NCBI GenBank assembly: GCA_932294295.1
Contig: OW028583.1
Location: 124,001 to 188,000, forward strand
Direction of reading: 5' to 3'
Length of the DNA stretch: 64,000 bases
Source of the DNA: Alitta virens
Taxonomy: Eukaryota > Annelida > Polychaeta > Phyllodocida > Nereididae
Part shown: piece after piece, positions 10,963-22,463 of the stretch
Numbering within the stretch: the stretch's first letter is position 1
Layout of the letters: each line of letters begins with the position of its first letter
The notes under the pieces: generated by a model
The model's input: the letters and a program-made list of their open reading frames with translations, nothing else
What the model was told of the DNA's origin: nothing
Database searches by the model: none
Translations under genes and position numbers: made by a program

Positions 10963-11221
10963 GCTCTCACATTTATCATGATAAACAAACGTCAGTCAAA
11001 ATAGAATGTTGTCCTAATTCACCCTGGCCGGGTATTTTATTTTGAGGTTCTTCCTGCGATCCCCTCGGGTAAACAGGGGGTAAATGTGGGTTGCATTATT
11101 GAAAGGAGTTTTTATCACTGATAAGAAACCCCACATTGGAATTAGATAAATGCTACTTGGGTCATTTGTCATTCCAACCCTACCAACCCTAGAGACTATT
11201 GCTTAAGATATAACTTCCAAG

Positions 11222-11330
11222 AAATCACCTCATGATATCACCTCCTGATATCACCTCACGATATCACCTCCTGATATCACCTCACGATATCACCTCCTGA
11301 TATCACCTCAACATATATAACCTCAAGATA
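11222..11330. repeat. Minisatellite, 13/26 bp, GATATC-containing
   Basis: Alternating GATATCACCTCCT and GATATCACCTCAC units, about eight in all, degrading at both ends. Confidence 0.9.
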
Positions 11331-11677
11331 ATTGCAGTGTTTACCTCTGATTAGAAGCACAGAGTTGAAATAGGTAAAGAACAACTCACAAAGATAAAAA
11401 TGCCTTATGCGTGTTAAATCAGAATTTCTGGAGCTTAATTCAGCTTCGAAAGAACCTCATCTGAAAATAAGCAATATTCCCAGAAGCCATCCTTTGAATT
11501 TATGCAATAAGAACCTCTCAGTAGATGTGAATTACTTCTCTTGCATTCATTGTAGCCCACTGCATATGTTGGTGACTTATTGGCTTGCATGTCTAGCACT
11601 GTTGGGGTTTCTAAGACAATATGCTAAGAATAAGCTTGGGTGAAAATTCATTCCTTGTATAATCCCATCGATGGAAA

Positions 11678-11864
11678 TGGTGGTGGTGGATTAAGGCTTT
11701 ACGTCCTGTATTTCTGCATTTGATGGGCTAATTAGGACAGGCATGGACCATGCCAATGAGACAAAGGGTGAAACAGCCATCCAAAATAAGCTCGACCGGG
11801 AATTGAACCCGGGACCCAGTGGTTGGAAGACCAGCGCGCTACCACTGAGTTAGGCCCCCATCCC
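11678..11864 (-). mobile_element. tRNA-Gly-like SINE with 15-bp target duplication
   Basis: On the minus strand it has A box TAACTCAGTGGTAGCGC, an anticodon loop CTTCCAA (TCC, Gly-type) and B box GGGTTCAATTCCC, followed by a body of about 110 bp. Identical flanks TCCCATCGATGGAAA at 11663-11677 and 11865-11879 show a retrotransposition event that is still intact. Confidence 0.93.
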
Positions 11865-12023
11865 TCCCATCGATGGAAACAAAGAAAAATTATTTTCCTA
11901 TTCAATGAATATCCCATGATTTAGATTTTGCAGAAACCCTAGATATATAGACATAATATATATATATATGTGCAAGGCATTGAATGTATGTCACTAGCAT
12001 AAGCTACATCTCAGCTGGATTTT

Positions 12024-12165
12024 GATCGCGTGAGGGGTTAAATTGGGGGTCCCTTGTACTCGGTGTCTATGCTGAGGCAAGTACATGACCCCACCCATGG
12101 GTAAATGTGTAACATGGTTTGGACTCGTAGTCTATCATCTCATCATTATGTCTGTCTCTGGCAGC
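12024..12165 (+). mobile_element. SINE body and tail fragment (same family as 14405)
   Basis: It contains GGCAAGTACATGACCCCACC, GGGTAAATGTGTAACATG and CTATCATCTCATCATTA, matching the post-tRNA half of the SINE at 14405-14683. The head is absent. Confidence 0.6.
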
Positions 12166-14318
12166 TGGTCATATAAGCTGACTAAGCTTCAGACCCAGTA
12201 GCATTAAGACATTGAGAATATATATATATTGACACATGTCAGCAGACATACTGATTACCGACATGATTTATAATTTTTTATTATTAGACGTCATTTCTTC
12301 CCATTTGACAGGAAGGCAGCATTAGTTGCAGAGGCCACCAGCAGGGGCGCTGGGAGTGCCTTATCTAAAGCTGGGCGAGTGATACAAGGAGTGATACAAG
12401 GTGCTAGAATGAGGCCCCTTGGCTTACATGCTCTTATGACGCCGTCAGGACTACACCAGCTGTCTGTTAATTACTTGGATGCTATGCTATTAAATATTAC
12501 TTTTATTGATTCAACTGCATTGGACACATAATGATACAGTCATGGGAATCAAGCAGTTTTGGTAAGTATCCTACAGTTGGTACACAATATTAATTCTTTA
12601 AACAATTACTTTTAAACTTTTCTTCCGTTTCATGAATTCATTGTTTTTACTCTGGGTGTGTTTTCAATACCTTTACTCTTATTGAAAATCTCTGACATTT
12701 GCTCGGACATTTGCAAGTGTGTTTATAATGCAAATTAAAGTAACAGTAACTGATGGAAAATTGGTATGGTTAAATCATCAACGCCACAATACATCAATGT
12801 TCCCAGCAACCAGGTTTAAAAAAAAACAGATCAAAGCCAGGTTCATCAACTCCGTTTGCTTTGAATTTGTCAGTTTAAATACAAATTGTCTAAAAGCATG
12901 AATGTTGCAAATTGTCAAGTCAGACAGAACTTGTATATCTAAAAAAAAAGAAAGTAAAAAACAATAAAAAGTGAAAAACCAGAAATTTCTATCCTTGGGT
13001 GCCTGTTTCTTGAAGTAGCTCATTAAACTAAAGTATTTCTAGAAAATAATCAACAGAGTTCTAAAATATGCAGATCATCATTGCACACGACACAACACCC
13101 GTTTCACACCTACAACACCCTGCCTCCCGCATCACACTGACTAGAAGATGGCGTGCACATCAGAGCATTTCAAATGCAGAATAAGGCGAACTTGCAGATT
13201 TATGGAAATCAGGTGAATAAGAATAACGTGAAAAGACATTCACCTCGGAGCAGTGCATGCAATCACTGACAGCCATAAAGTCCTTACATTCATTTATTTC
13301 TTCTGCTTTTATTTTTGGCGACAAATGTAGAGCAAAAGGTTATTGAACTTCAATATACCATGTTTTGTTAGTAATTGCATCATTTGCATCCGGGTAGGCT
13401 GAAACTCAATGTGTCATATATCAATTATTGTGACAAGAAATCTGTCTCAATGATTTAAAGAAAATAATCACATTGCTCATTAAAAGCCCAGAATCGTAAT
13501 CATTCGACAAAGCATATCTCAGAAAATGTTCATTTCATAAATATAATCAGCCCTCGAGTTTTGTTGGCATAATAACTCTTGGGCCAGTGGAGCTTGACAG
13601 TCAGTACTCGAGGCCATCCGAACCTCTCCACTAAATCTGCCCTTCTGTGTTTGAAGATAAGTTTCTTGTTGACATGAGGCTTGAGGGAGAATGGCTAACA
13701 ACACGAGAGGCCAACAATATGGTCAGGTAAAAGCTTAGGGTTTATTGAATGGAACGGAATATATTGATAAAGAACAGTATTTTCCAACACTTGAATAAGT
13801 TATCTGACCAAATTCTTGAATCGGAGGCGGCCATTTTGTTATTATTACACCATTTGTGTTTAATGTGATCCCTTTGTTTCATTTTGAATTTTGAATTATG
13901 ATCTTCCTTTCAACAGAAATTAAAACTCTTTTTTATTTTCATTTGTTTTAACAACAGCCGGGTTACGTGTCTTTTCATCCTTCGTGTCGTCATAGCAACG
14001 GACACTGTTAACATAATGACGTCATTAGGAACGTTCCGGTGACAAACATGTCCGTCAAGTATAAATTGACACTGTCCTTGGAATTCCCCTGAATTATGAT
14101 TGAGCCTCTTCGTAAATACTTGTTAATAAGCTAATCATGTCTTAATTATGACCAAATTAATTAATCAGCTATTCCACTGTTTCATCGTTTTAATAGGACA
14201 TCTGTAGATCCAATCATTCATAATAATAATTCAAATAATAGTTCCATTCATAAGTTCATACTCATTTTTTATAAAGTTTAAAAAAAATTAAGTGACTGAT
14301 TTTACTCATCTGTGACTA
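12166..14318. other. Gene-free stretch
   Basis: No supported exons. It holds a GGCGGCCATTTTG near 13827, a TGACGTCA palindrome near 14019 and scattered A-runs. Short frames (12719-13023, 13519-13704) are AT-driven and not protein-like. Confidence 0.4.
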
Positions 14319-14352
14319 GCAGATAGATAGATAGATTGATAGATAGACAGAC

Positions 14353-14383
<31 letters not shown>

Positions 14384-14402
14384 TATATAGATAGATAGAT
14401 AT
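14319..14402. repeat. (GATA)n/(GACA)n microsatellite, 3' tail of adjacent SINE
   Basis: This abuts the 3' end of the minus-strand SINE at 14405, so on that strand it is a (TATC)n tail. Confidence 0.93.
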
Positions 14403-14404
14403 GG

Positions 14405-14683
14405 GAAGTGCAGCCCTCTAAGGCAAGTTCTTGCCACTATCGATGGTTGATTGATGAGATGAGAGGGAGGAGGAGTCCACCCATGTTACACATTTTCCCC
14501 ATGGGTGGGATCTTTCACTTGCCTCAGCATAGACACTGAGTACAAGAAACAGCCAATTTAACGTCTCATCCGAACGACATCCTGCTGGGATGATGCTCAT
14601 GAAAGGTTGCCCAGGCCTGGGATTGAACCCGGGTCCTTCAGAGGAGCGGGTGAGTGTCTTACCACTAGACCACCCAGCTGCAG
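14405..14683 (-). mobile_element. tRNA-derived SINE with L2-like body and (TATC)n tail
   Basis: On the minus strand it has A box GTGGTCTAGTGGTAAG, B box CGGGTTCAATCCC, then GGATGAGACGTTAAA. That last block resembles the gacgttaaa segment shared by SINEs that borrow an L2-type 3' end. GTCTATGCTGAGGCAAGTG follows, and then the conserved tail. The 3' end runs straight into (TATC)n. Related copies or pieces lie at 12024, 26725, 28430, 29879, 32641 and 54206. Confidence 0.85.
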
Positions 14684-14793
14684 ACGCCACTTGAAGCCAT
14701 AATTAGCCAGACTAATCCATATCTATCTCCACCTTATTATGACACCAATACAGAGTTTAATTAAAGATATTTTTGTTGCTAAAGAGATGCCAA

Positions 14794-14910
14794 AGAACAT
14801 TCTCATATTTTGGTGCTCATCTGTGGAATTTACTGCCATCAAGTTTTAAAGAAGCTTTAGATTTTAATGATTAAAAGTTACTTTCGAAATGGGAATGTCC
14901 AAATTGTTGC
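14794..14910 (+). pseudogene. C-terminal fragment of a non-LTR retrotransposon ORF2
   Basis: The frame reads RTFSYFGAHLWNLLPSSFKE, then ALDFND, one stop, then KLLSKWECPNC. The F-x-x-x-G-x-x-LWN-x-LP pattern and the terminal W-C-x-x-C are characteristic of jockey/CR1/RTE-X type ORF2 ends. It is followed by an AT-rich 3' UTR ending in TTCTA units near 15088-15103. Confidence 0.7.
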
Positions 14911-15123
14911 TGCAATGTTTGCATTTTATAGTATATTTTAAAAATCGCAATTGTTTTTTTAATTTAATTAGTTTTTATTGTTATTATTTTATCTGCACAT
15001 GGTTATTTGTGCACATATACAGTCGATCAATAGCTCTTTGAGCAAATTTTATTGTTATCTTATGTCGACTTTAAATGAAGATTATTCTATTCTTTTCTAT
15101 TCTTAGCCCAACTAGATTGTATC

Positions 15124-15204
15124 TACACTAATGGACTTTAAAACCCATAACTGCGGGTTTGTACAACATTTTTTACCTATGCGTTTTTTAAGTCCATTAG
15201 TGTA
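15124..15204. mobile_element. Tiny 81-bp inverted-repeat element
   Basis: Perfect 15-bp terminal inverted repeats TACACTAATGGACTT and AAGTCCATTAGTGTA enclose 51 bp. It may be a minimal MITE with TA-type ends, or a stand-alone hairpin. Confidence 0.6.
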
Positions 15205-15390
15205 CATAAATAATTTCCATTTGCCATCAGTGATAAAGCTTTGTTTAGCTTCTGAGATGACCAGTTCAAAGAGTTGCACTGTTCCACATGCATATGTACT
15301 CACATTTGTGATCATGCATACACGCACATATTCATCCATTCATCCATTCATCTGTTGCATTGTCTTAACCCATTCTCCTTTTGTCTTGCA

Positions 15391-15463
15391 GAGGGCTCCA
15401 GTGTCTCACAGAGGGATAAGTTCATGTCTGACAGAGGGATAAGTTCATGTCTGACAGAGGGAT
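15391..15463. repeat. 23-bp tandem repeat x 3 in possible GPCR leader
   Basis: Three units of CAGAGGGATAAGTTCATGTC plus three bases, directly after the candidate acceptor. Each complete unit carries an ATG. Confidence 0.85.
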
Positions 15464-16208
15464 AAACAATTGAAGTCCTAATCTGAGGGAGTTTTGCAAC
15501 CAGGAATTCGATATGGGATTATCTACAGGACTGCTGCTTTTCCTGTTTTCGACTGACTGCTGAATTTCCGCCAAACCATACCAAATGTTTGTAGCTCCTA
15601 TGGTGTGAAAACATTAAAAGACAGAGTGGAACTTGCTAAACAGGAAAGTGAAGAAATGGTTAAATGAAGTAATTAAGCATAACAGAAGTATTTGATTTGC
15701 TATGTTGATATAAACATTTCTGTTTACTTTTCTAACTGCATCTTCTTGTTAATATCTCATGCAGTGGCCATAAAATGTGGTTTCAAAGACGATAATTTCG
15801 GCAATAAATTTCACTTCAATTGACATGTTGGCAAAATACTGCCGCTGAAAAATGGACGATGAAGATTGTTTGCTCAACGCTGAGAGTCAACTCGAATGCC
15901 TCGCTTGACAAACAAGAATCTCGAGTGACATTGCGAGAGACGTTGACAGAGGATATTGCGGAAGGAGTTTCCAATCTGACTTCATTCAAGTATTAGACTT
16001 TGACAATTCATGAGGTTTCTGAAGAATGGCGATTTAAAAGATGCGATTGTGGATCGTCAATATTGGACAAAATAATGTTCTTTAATTTGGATGAATAATT
16101 TCTTCTTGCTTGCGCTGTTTAATATTCCAATAAATGGATTGCAACTGCTTTTGAAAACTCCTTGATAATTTGAATTCCCCGCCGCTTTGAAGGACGCCTA
16201 CTGGAATA
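15392..16208 (+). other. Possible 5' UTR exon of the GPCR gene
   Basis: A pyrimidine-rich stretch ending in TTGTCTTGCAG at 15391 looks like a good splice acceptor. From there to the GPCR start codon nothing long is open and several short upstream ATGs occur, which fits an untranslated leader. The first part carries a short tandem repeat (15391-15463). The splice site is inferred from sequence only, with no upstream partner exon identified. Confidence 0.35.
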
Positions 16209-17351
16209 ATGGATAATAACACAACATTCAGTAATGCTAGTTACCCTGGTGGTGACATGATGAACTATGATGACGATGCCGATATACCCCCAGGGGTGGC
16301 TTTAGCAGGGGTCACCATCGGAGTGCTAATAATCGGAGTGGGGGCTTTTGGAAATGTGTTGATAATCTTGTCAGTAGTTTTGAGCAAACCATTGTGCAAG
16401 TCTTCAAACATTTTCATGGTTTCGCTCGCTATATGTGATCTGTTTCAAACAATCATGGTGAAGCCTTTGTACGTTCACACTTACATTGCCGGAGAGTGGC
16501 AGTTCGGAAGACAGGTGTGCTTGTATGCCCTGTTCGCGAGCAACCTAGCAATATTAGAAAGCATACTACACGTAGAAGCCATTGCCTTCTTCAGATATAT
16601 CATTATATGCCATCCTCGCTTAGCAAGAAAACTACAGCCTTTGAGATCAGTCCTCATATTCCTCGCTTTATTATACATAGTTCCCTTGTTCATTGTGCTG
16701 GTCCCAACTCTGCCGAAAATCAACTCGGTGGATGTGATATTCAACCGCAAGATCATGTTTTGCTCCTTCGTCAGACATTCGACCTTCAGGTTAGGTGGGG
16801 TCCTGAAGAAGGTCATTTTCTTAGCCATTGCCGCTGCCTTTTTGCTGTACTGCTACATAAGCATATATCGCAAGGTCAGGGAAAGTGGACGTAACATCAA
16901 TGAACGAGGGTCATTCAGTCCGTCGAGGATAAGACGCGAGATGGCGTTGCTGAAAATGGTCAGCTTCACTTTCTTAGCTTTCATCATTCTCTACTTGCCA
17001 CTTAGTGTAATGTATGGAGTGGACCACGAAAGACGCTTTCCGTTCATCGCCTACTTTCTAGGAGTTATCCTCCTTTGGTTGTCGTCAAGCTCTAACTGGA
17101 TTATTTACGGCGTCGTCAACCGACGCTATGCCGCTGCTTACCGGTACATCATGTGTGGGACGCATATGAGGTCCAGCAGCAGAAATGAAGCCGCAGCCGA
17201 ATACAACAATTCCATCTCTCGGTCATCTTTACAAAGCGGAATGACCTACTTAAACGGGCATCGCGGCTCATCGTCGACGTACAGAGGGACAAGAAGATCA
17301 TCATCTTCGTGTCGAAAGTATGTGACAATCAGTTCAAATACTGTGAACTAG
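16209..17351 (+). CDS. Class A (rhodopsin-like) G-protein coupled receptor, orphan, single coding exon
   Basis: This encodes a 380-residue seven-helix receptor, expected in the plasma membrane and signalling through G proteins; the ligand is unknown. The N terminus has N-glycosylation sequons at N3, N4 and N9. TM1 is about 30-58 with the GN motif (N49); TM2 about 67-90 with D77; TM3 about 101-132; TM4 147-169; TM5 197-221; TM6 244-270 with P264; TM7 277-301. C104 and C185 can form the usual TM3-ECL2 disulfide. After TM7 come C316, a possible palmitoylation site, and a Ser/Arg-rich tail. Several hallmarks are altered: FRY (128-130) replaces D/ERY, NWIIY (296-300) replaces NPxxY, TM4 lacks its Trp, and TM6 reads LYLP instead of CWxP. 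The RYIIICHP stretch recalls melatonin-receptor-like and orphan invertebrate receptors, but the subfamily is not settled. The ATG has A at -3 and G at +4, and an in-frame TGA lies at 16188-16190, so this start is well supported. No intron interrupts the frame. Confidence 0.93.
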   Translation: MDNNTTFSNASYPGGDMMNYDDDADIPPGVALAGVTIGVLIIGVGAFGNVLIILSVVLSKPLCKSSNIFMVSLAICDLFQTIMVKPLYVHTYIAGEWQFGRQVCLYALFASNLAILESILHVEAIAFFRYIIICHPRLARKLQPLRSVLIFLALLYIVPLFIVLVPTLPKINSVDVIFNRKIMFCSFVRHSTFRLGGVLKKVIFLAIAAAFLLYCYISIYRKVRESGRNINERGSFSPSRIRREMALLKMVSFTFLAFIILYLPLSVMYGVDHERRFPFIAYFLGVILLWLSSSSNWIIYGVVNRRYAAAYRYIMCGTHMRSSSRNEAAAEYNNSISRSSLQSGMTYLNGHRGSSSTYRGTRRSSSSCRKYVTISSNTVN

Positions 17352-18003
17352 GGACCATTTACTGCAGAAAGCATATGGCAATTTAGGGTATTGTATTAGG
17401 AGTGTTCGTTTAGTAATGATTGAGTGGTTCAGTGTGCACAAGGTGTGTTGATCAACTGGGGACCAAGTTTGTGACATAAACTCAACATCTAATATTGGTA
17501 ATATATTTATTTTGATCATGAATGTAACATGTTGAGGACTTTCACACAATCAGAGCTAGAGCTGGCTACATTAGTTCTCTGAGTAATTAGTTTTGTCAAG
17601 ATTAAATTACAAACTGGTAAATATCTTTATTAATTGCATTAACTGATATTTCCTCGTCCAGTGATTTTCCTTTAGTCATATTTCGTCCAAGTGTGATAAT
17701 GTAATGATTCCGTTCTTGATCAGATGTGTGATATCACGTTTCCTTGTTATAAATATTAGAATAACCACGTTGTAACTATAACGTTATGTCCTTGTTATGT
17801 CCTTGGCAGTTCTACATTGTTTAAGATAGACTCAATATACAAAGCTGAGGCGTCTTAAGTTGATTCATTGCCTGAATGTAGAGTAGTTAGGATTTGAGCA
17901 AATATCCAGCACTGTAAGATTCTTACATCCAAAAAGAATCAGTATGTTAGTATCATTTTGATGTGCGATGTTATATACGTGAAGTAAATTAGGAATGTTG
18001 ACT
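17352..18003. other. GPCR 3' flank, no further gene seen
   Basis: Presumed 3' UTR and flank. No canonical AATAAA was identified close to the stop. Beyond about 17.6 kb nothing is recognisable. Confidence 0.4.
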
Positions 18004-18335
18004 GGAGTCTTTTCACTGAGCAGCCCTGAATTCAGCAAGACGTAAGTCTTTCTTCGCCTCTTATTACTCATTTTGCTTTTCAGGGTTAGTAGGTCATAAC
18101 TAACTGATTCCATAGATATAATTTTCCCAGGGAAATAACAAAAATCAACTAAATGACATGATGTCAAATATACTTTAAAATGCGCTAATTTAATAAAAAA
18201 AAAACTTCTGCTAGGATGCATTTTGCTTCAGCCAATCAGAGTTAAGGGCAGGAACTTTTTCAGCCATAGAATTGCAGTATTGTGTCGTAGCCACCTGGTG
18301 GAAATACAGAGAACCTTCCGTGAAAATCCACTATT
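18004..18335. mobile_element. 325-bp dispersed repeat, copy 2
   Basis: Homologous to 6477-6801 and 61364-61688 from AGTCTTTTCACTGA to AAAATCCACTATT. It is more diverged and has one CCAATCA and one altered GC box. Confidence 0.75.
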
Positions 18336-19540
18336 CCAAACCAACATAGTTCAGCAGATATCACCTAGGTGGAGTGTACTAGCATCATGAACAACTAAAA
18401 CAAGATGCCACAAATTTGGTGTTTCATGTGGACGCATAGCTGTTGGTCTAGAAGTTGACGAAGTTTAATGGCTTGTCAGTAGTAAATGGCTCTTGTAGCG
18501 ACACTTCACGGACTGCTCAACACGGATGAATGTGACAGTTGATTGTGACAAACAAGCCTCAATGGCCACTGTTTATCTCATTTTATGCCTTCACATCATT
18601 CATGGTGTTCAAGTGCCCTGCCAAAAGCCTTCAGTCCATTTCATCAGCCATGATCTGAGACCCATTTTACTGTGGCAGAGGCTTGTTGCATTACCTACAG
18701 ATAGTGTTTATGTTTGCATTGCAGACGATTATTAAACGAATTATATCGTGTAATTCACTTTGGTACACTCTGACACGATCATTGTTATATATAAAAAGAG
18801 GTTAAAGTCCTTTAATTGATAGCAGATGTTCCCCCCCCCCCCCATTAACCCAAACAGGCCATCCACCCACTCATCACTCATTAATTACCCACTTAAAGCA
18901 TTGCAAAATATTTAAAATGTCGTGAATTTATTTAACCTTATCAGTTCATCGTCTGTGATTTTCGTGGTGGACAATTTGAAATATTCATTAACCCCACCAG
19001 ACTGTATTTTAGGAAATATAAATTGTGTTGTGGTAGAATGCTGCATCTGAGGGTAAAAATGACCAAAAATATCGAATATAACTTAAGGGTAAAAATGTTT
19101 CTAAGTGGTGTGAACTAAATTCCCAGATTGCTTGATATTGTATTTGACTGTGTGAATGATAGTTTAATAGGCAATGTCAATTTGTGGCAATATTGTTACA
19201 ATGTGAGAAATATATTTTTGCTTTTCTGTGGGAGTATGACAGTGATGATGACATACCTGTTATAAAGTAATTGAAATATTTGTATTGATATATTTGTATA
19301 TGGGTGCTGAGATTCGATTGCAGCTGGTGATGGAGAATGTCTAATATTAAAGTGGTATTTCAAAAATATCATTCATGTGTCTTTTTGCAACAGACAGACA
19401 GACAGACAGAAAGTATTTATTTTGACCATAAACTTACAACTTACATCAACAAAAATAATCAAGGAAAACTGGTTATATTATGGTCATAGGAGACATTCAC
19501 TAAGGCCAAAAGCCGCTGACGTGCATGCCACCTGGAACAG
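18336..19540. other. Gene-free stretch
   Basis: Contains a C run at about 18831-18843 and a (CAGA)n patch at about 19391-19410. A 69-codon + frame at 18526 starts with a weak signal-peptide-like segment but has no support. Confidence 0.4.
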
Positions 19541-19586
19541 TTTATCCAAATGCATGGAAAACACACGTGGCACAATTGGCCATGTA
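19541..19586. mobile_element. Palindromic MITE, right-half remnant
   Basis: TTTATCCAAATGCATGGAAA through GGCCATGTA matches the right arm of the 155-bp family. The left arm is missing. Confidence 0.7.
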
Positions 19587-20639
19587 CACATATAACTAGA
19601 CTGCCCAAACGAGTAGTAAACGGAGTAATCAGATACAAGTCTGTAAAGCAATTGGAATTTCAAAAGTTGATCTGAAATGCAAAAACATCCATCAGGGAAT
19701 TCCCAACTAAGTTGTTGTTCCAATAGACACGATTTATAAACTTTTTACACAAATGCCCATTAGTCAAGGCGCAAGTTTATTTCCCTTCCTTTGGCTTTAT
19801 CAGAACTGGCCACAAGGTAGCACTTAGGGGGCAATTATTTAATGACAATCGTCGCTTTTTATCTGCACAGATTTGCTGTTTTTCTTGGTGTGAGATATTC
19901 CAAGCCAGGTCGTTTGAAAGACATCTACTTCGTCAGTTACAGTAATCCATTGCAGATTAAATGTCAAGATTACAAAAAACTCAACAAAAAGAGCAGTTTT
20001 GAGAGTTATGCCTGGCGTATGATAATCTCTGTAAATATATATAATAATTATATACTTTCTATTTATACATAGTTAGCTCTATTTTGAAGTAAAATCATTC
20101 TGTAAATAGTTATATCGTACACATTATATAAATATGTATTATATATGTAAAATATAAACTGTGTTTATGATACAAGCTGTATGTATGAAAGATTCTGATT
20201 GGATTTTATAAGGAGTGGATAAACGGCTAAACTAATGTTAACTTCTATGTAAATACTTAAATGACTATAGTCTTTGTTGTATTCCCTCCCTATTTTTGAT
20301 TATTTTATGTTTGCTTTTTATTCTTATCTTTTGTACTAGTGACATATATGCCTTGTCTGACATCGTCCAAAAAATTATATATGATATAAATTAATAGTGA
20401 ATATTCTCACATTCCAAATGACAGTCACAGAGCCGTACCTATAGCATGTATCTCAAATTCCTGTTGGTGTAGTGGAACAGTTTAGGTGTACACAGACTGC
20501 ACTAATCCAAACTGTTATGTATGCAGTACAAGGTAGTCCATCAGCGAACATGCGATTAAAACAATTAATGTAAATATAGGTAAGAATTTGGTACTGTCCT
20601 GCTTGTAGCACTTGCAATCCTTACCATGATGTAAGGTGT
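19587..20639. other. Gene-free stretch
   Basis: AT-rich, with TATATA-rich patches near 20030-20160. No feature is supported. Confidence 0.4.
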
Positions 20640-20685
20640 GTTTATCCTTCTCATGGAAAACGCACGTGGCACATTTGGCCATGTA
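20640..20685. mobile_element. Palindromic MITE, right-half remnant
   Basis: GTTTATCCTTCTCATGG through GGCCATGTA matches the right arm of the 155-bp family. Confidence 0.7.
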
Positions 20686-21148
20686 GGAAGCAACAACATC
20701 CAAGCGCCCGCTATATTTCCATGGAAGTACAGGGAAAACAAAACCATTCATATATATATAAGTTTTTAACTTTTTTTTTTGTATAGTAGTGATGAAGCTA
20801 TAGTTATAGTAACTGGTAAACCATATCTAGGTATGGGATAGTAAGGCAGGCATACAATGCAGCTGGAGTTTAGATTGTGTAGAGCATAGATAGCCACTGG
20901 CGATGATTTCTTCACTTGCATTATTACCTGCAATGCTGAAGGAACCTACATGATGACGACTTTGACTGCTTCCCTTGAAACATGAAACAGAACATCTGAG
21001 AAGGATCTTGATTAATAATTTAATAAGCCTATTTGAGACCATAAGATTCCACGGTGTCCCCAAAGTCAGATGTCTTGGATCCCTGAGTTCTGTGAGTCTT
21101 GAGTCAGAAATGACGGTGGGGAGGGGAAACGACTGGACAGGAAGTGAG

Positions 21149-21540
21149 TCTAATTAAGGCTGTACACCGGTTCTCGATATACCATTTGTACCGGTACGAG
21201 GATAACGATACGGGTATTGATAATCGTCATTTATAATAACCATACACTAAAACTGCATGCAGAGCATTTTGAGTAAACAAGACACCTGCTACCCAGATGT
21301 TCCAGTGTTTTTTGAAGCAAAATATCAGCCAACTGTAAATGCAACGACATTAAAGAACAGTCTGGAATTATTTCATAGAGATTTGTTCATGATATGTTAT
21401 TGGTAATTCTCATTACTGTAGGCTTTATTCAATTCCCCCATTGATATAGCTTAATGATACGTATCAGGACACATATCGTATCGGTTTTAATGTATCGTAA
21501 TACGTATCGTATCGTTTGAAGATAAAGGTGTACAGCCCTA
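21149..21540. mobile_element. hAT-type MITE (AGGGCTGTACAC ends, GATACGATA-rich)
   Basis: GGCTGTACACC near the left end and GGTGTACAGCCCTA at the right end are inverted repeats, with GTATCGTATCG-type subterminal repeats inside. Flanks GAAGTGAG (21141-21148) and GAAGTGAC (21541-21548) match at 7 of 8, as expected for an aged 8-bp hAT duplication. Confidence 0.75.
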
Positions 21541-21742
21541 GAAGTGACCTCTGGGGAGTGGACAGCAGCCGGGTTGATGAGACAGAGGTGTGGATATATA
21601 TATAGGGGATATTTCTCAATGAGTTCCTGTTCATGAAAGTCTTATTGGGATATTTCAGACATCACCACAAGAGATCTTCAAAAATCTCGATCTTATTCTT
21701 TACAATCCTTCAAATCCTTGCTGCTAATTTTCTTCCTCCTTC

Positions 21743-21890
21743 ACATGGCCAAATGTGCCACGTGCGTTTTCCATGAGTTGGATAAATGCATGGAAAATGC
21801 ATGGTTTTGGCCTCATTATAATCAGTCTAAAACCAAGCGTTTTCAATTCGTTTATTCAAACGCATGGAAACTGACATATTTGGCCATGTA
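21743..21890. mobile_element. Palindromic MITE, near full copy
   Basis: From CACATGGCCAAATGTGCC to TTTGGCCATGTA. The arms pair with some decay in the right arm. Confidence 0.82.
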
Positions 21891-22296
21891 CCTTCAATGC
21901 TCCCTACATTTGTCCAGCCTGCCATAAGTATATTTCAGATGCCAATACCTTCATTTTGCCATACGTGACCATCGGCATGTAGACATTGTTCTGGTAGACA
22001 TTGTATGGCCTGGTTAAGCAGGAAATCAATAGAGCTCAGCACTGCAGGGCAGAGGGACTTCTGGGAAGGGAAATGGAGTCCTTTGAGGGAAGAAATTCCA
22101 AACTGACAAAATAAATAGAACTCGTGGCTCCAGGACAATCATGGATAGACAGTTCTTTCTTGGTTAAGTGACCAGGGCGCTCTTATATATAGCACCACAG
22201 TTGCTTGCAGGGGTGACTGGATGGTAGACCCTCCCAATTACATGAGAAAATTTCAGCAAAGCCAGGTAATTGGAGGGCATCTCATCAGGAATTAAC
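21891..22296. other. No gene seen
   Basis: Unique-looking sequence without supported features. Confidence 0.4.
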
Positions 22297-22463
22297 CAGG
22301 GGCGGATACAGAAGGGGGAGGACCCGGCGTGCCCCCCCCCCCCTTAACATTCTCCGAACGATAGTGTGACAAACCAGACTTGCTTTTTTTGTAGCTTTGT
22401 CAATTTCATATGACTGGCCGCCGCCCCCCCCCCCCCCAACCGAAATTCCTGGATCCACCCCTG
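22297..22463. mobile_element. hAT-like MITE, G/C-run type
   Basis: CAGGGGCGGATACAG and CTGGATCCACCCCTG are imperfect terminal inverted repeats with C runs inside both ends. The 8-bp flanks do not match, so the duplication is lost or the ends are off by a few bases. Confidence 0.55.

Noticed and set aside
10749..10988. Frames containing FHxxDKCMENAW-type peptides at several loci
   Set aside because: Translations of the palindromic MITE; they recur at 21718 and 35157 with disrupted frames.
16481..16894. Frames of 115-132 codons inside the GPCR gene on other frames and strand
   Set aside because: Shadows of the receptor coding sequence. The seven-helix frame is clearly the real one.
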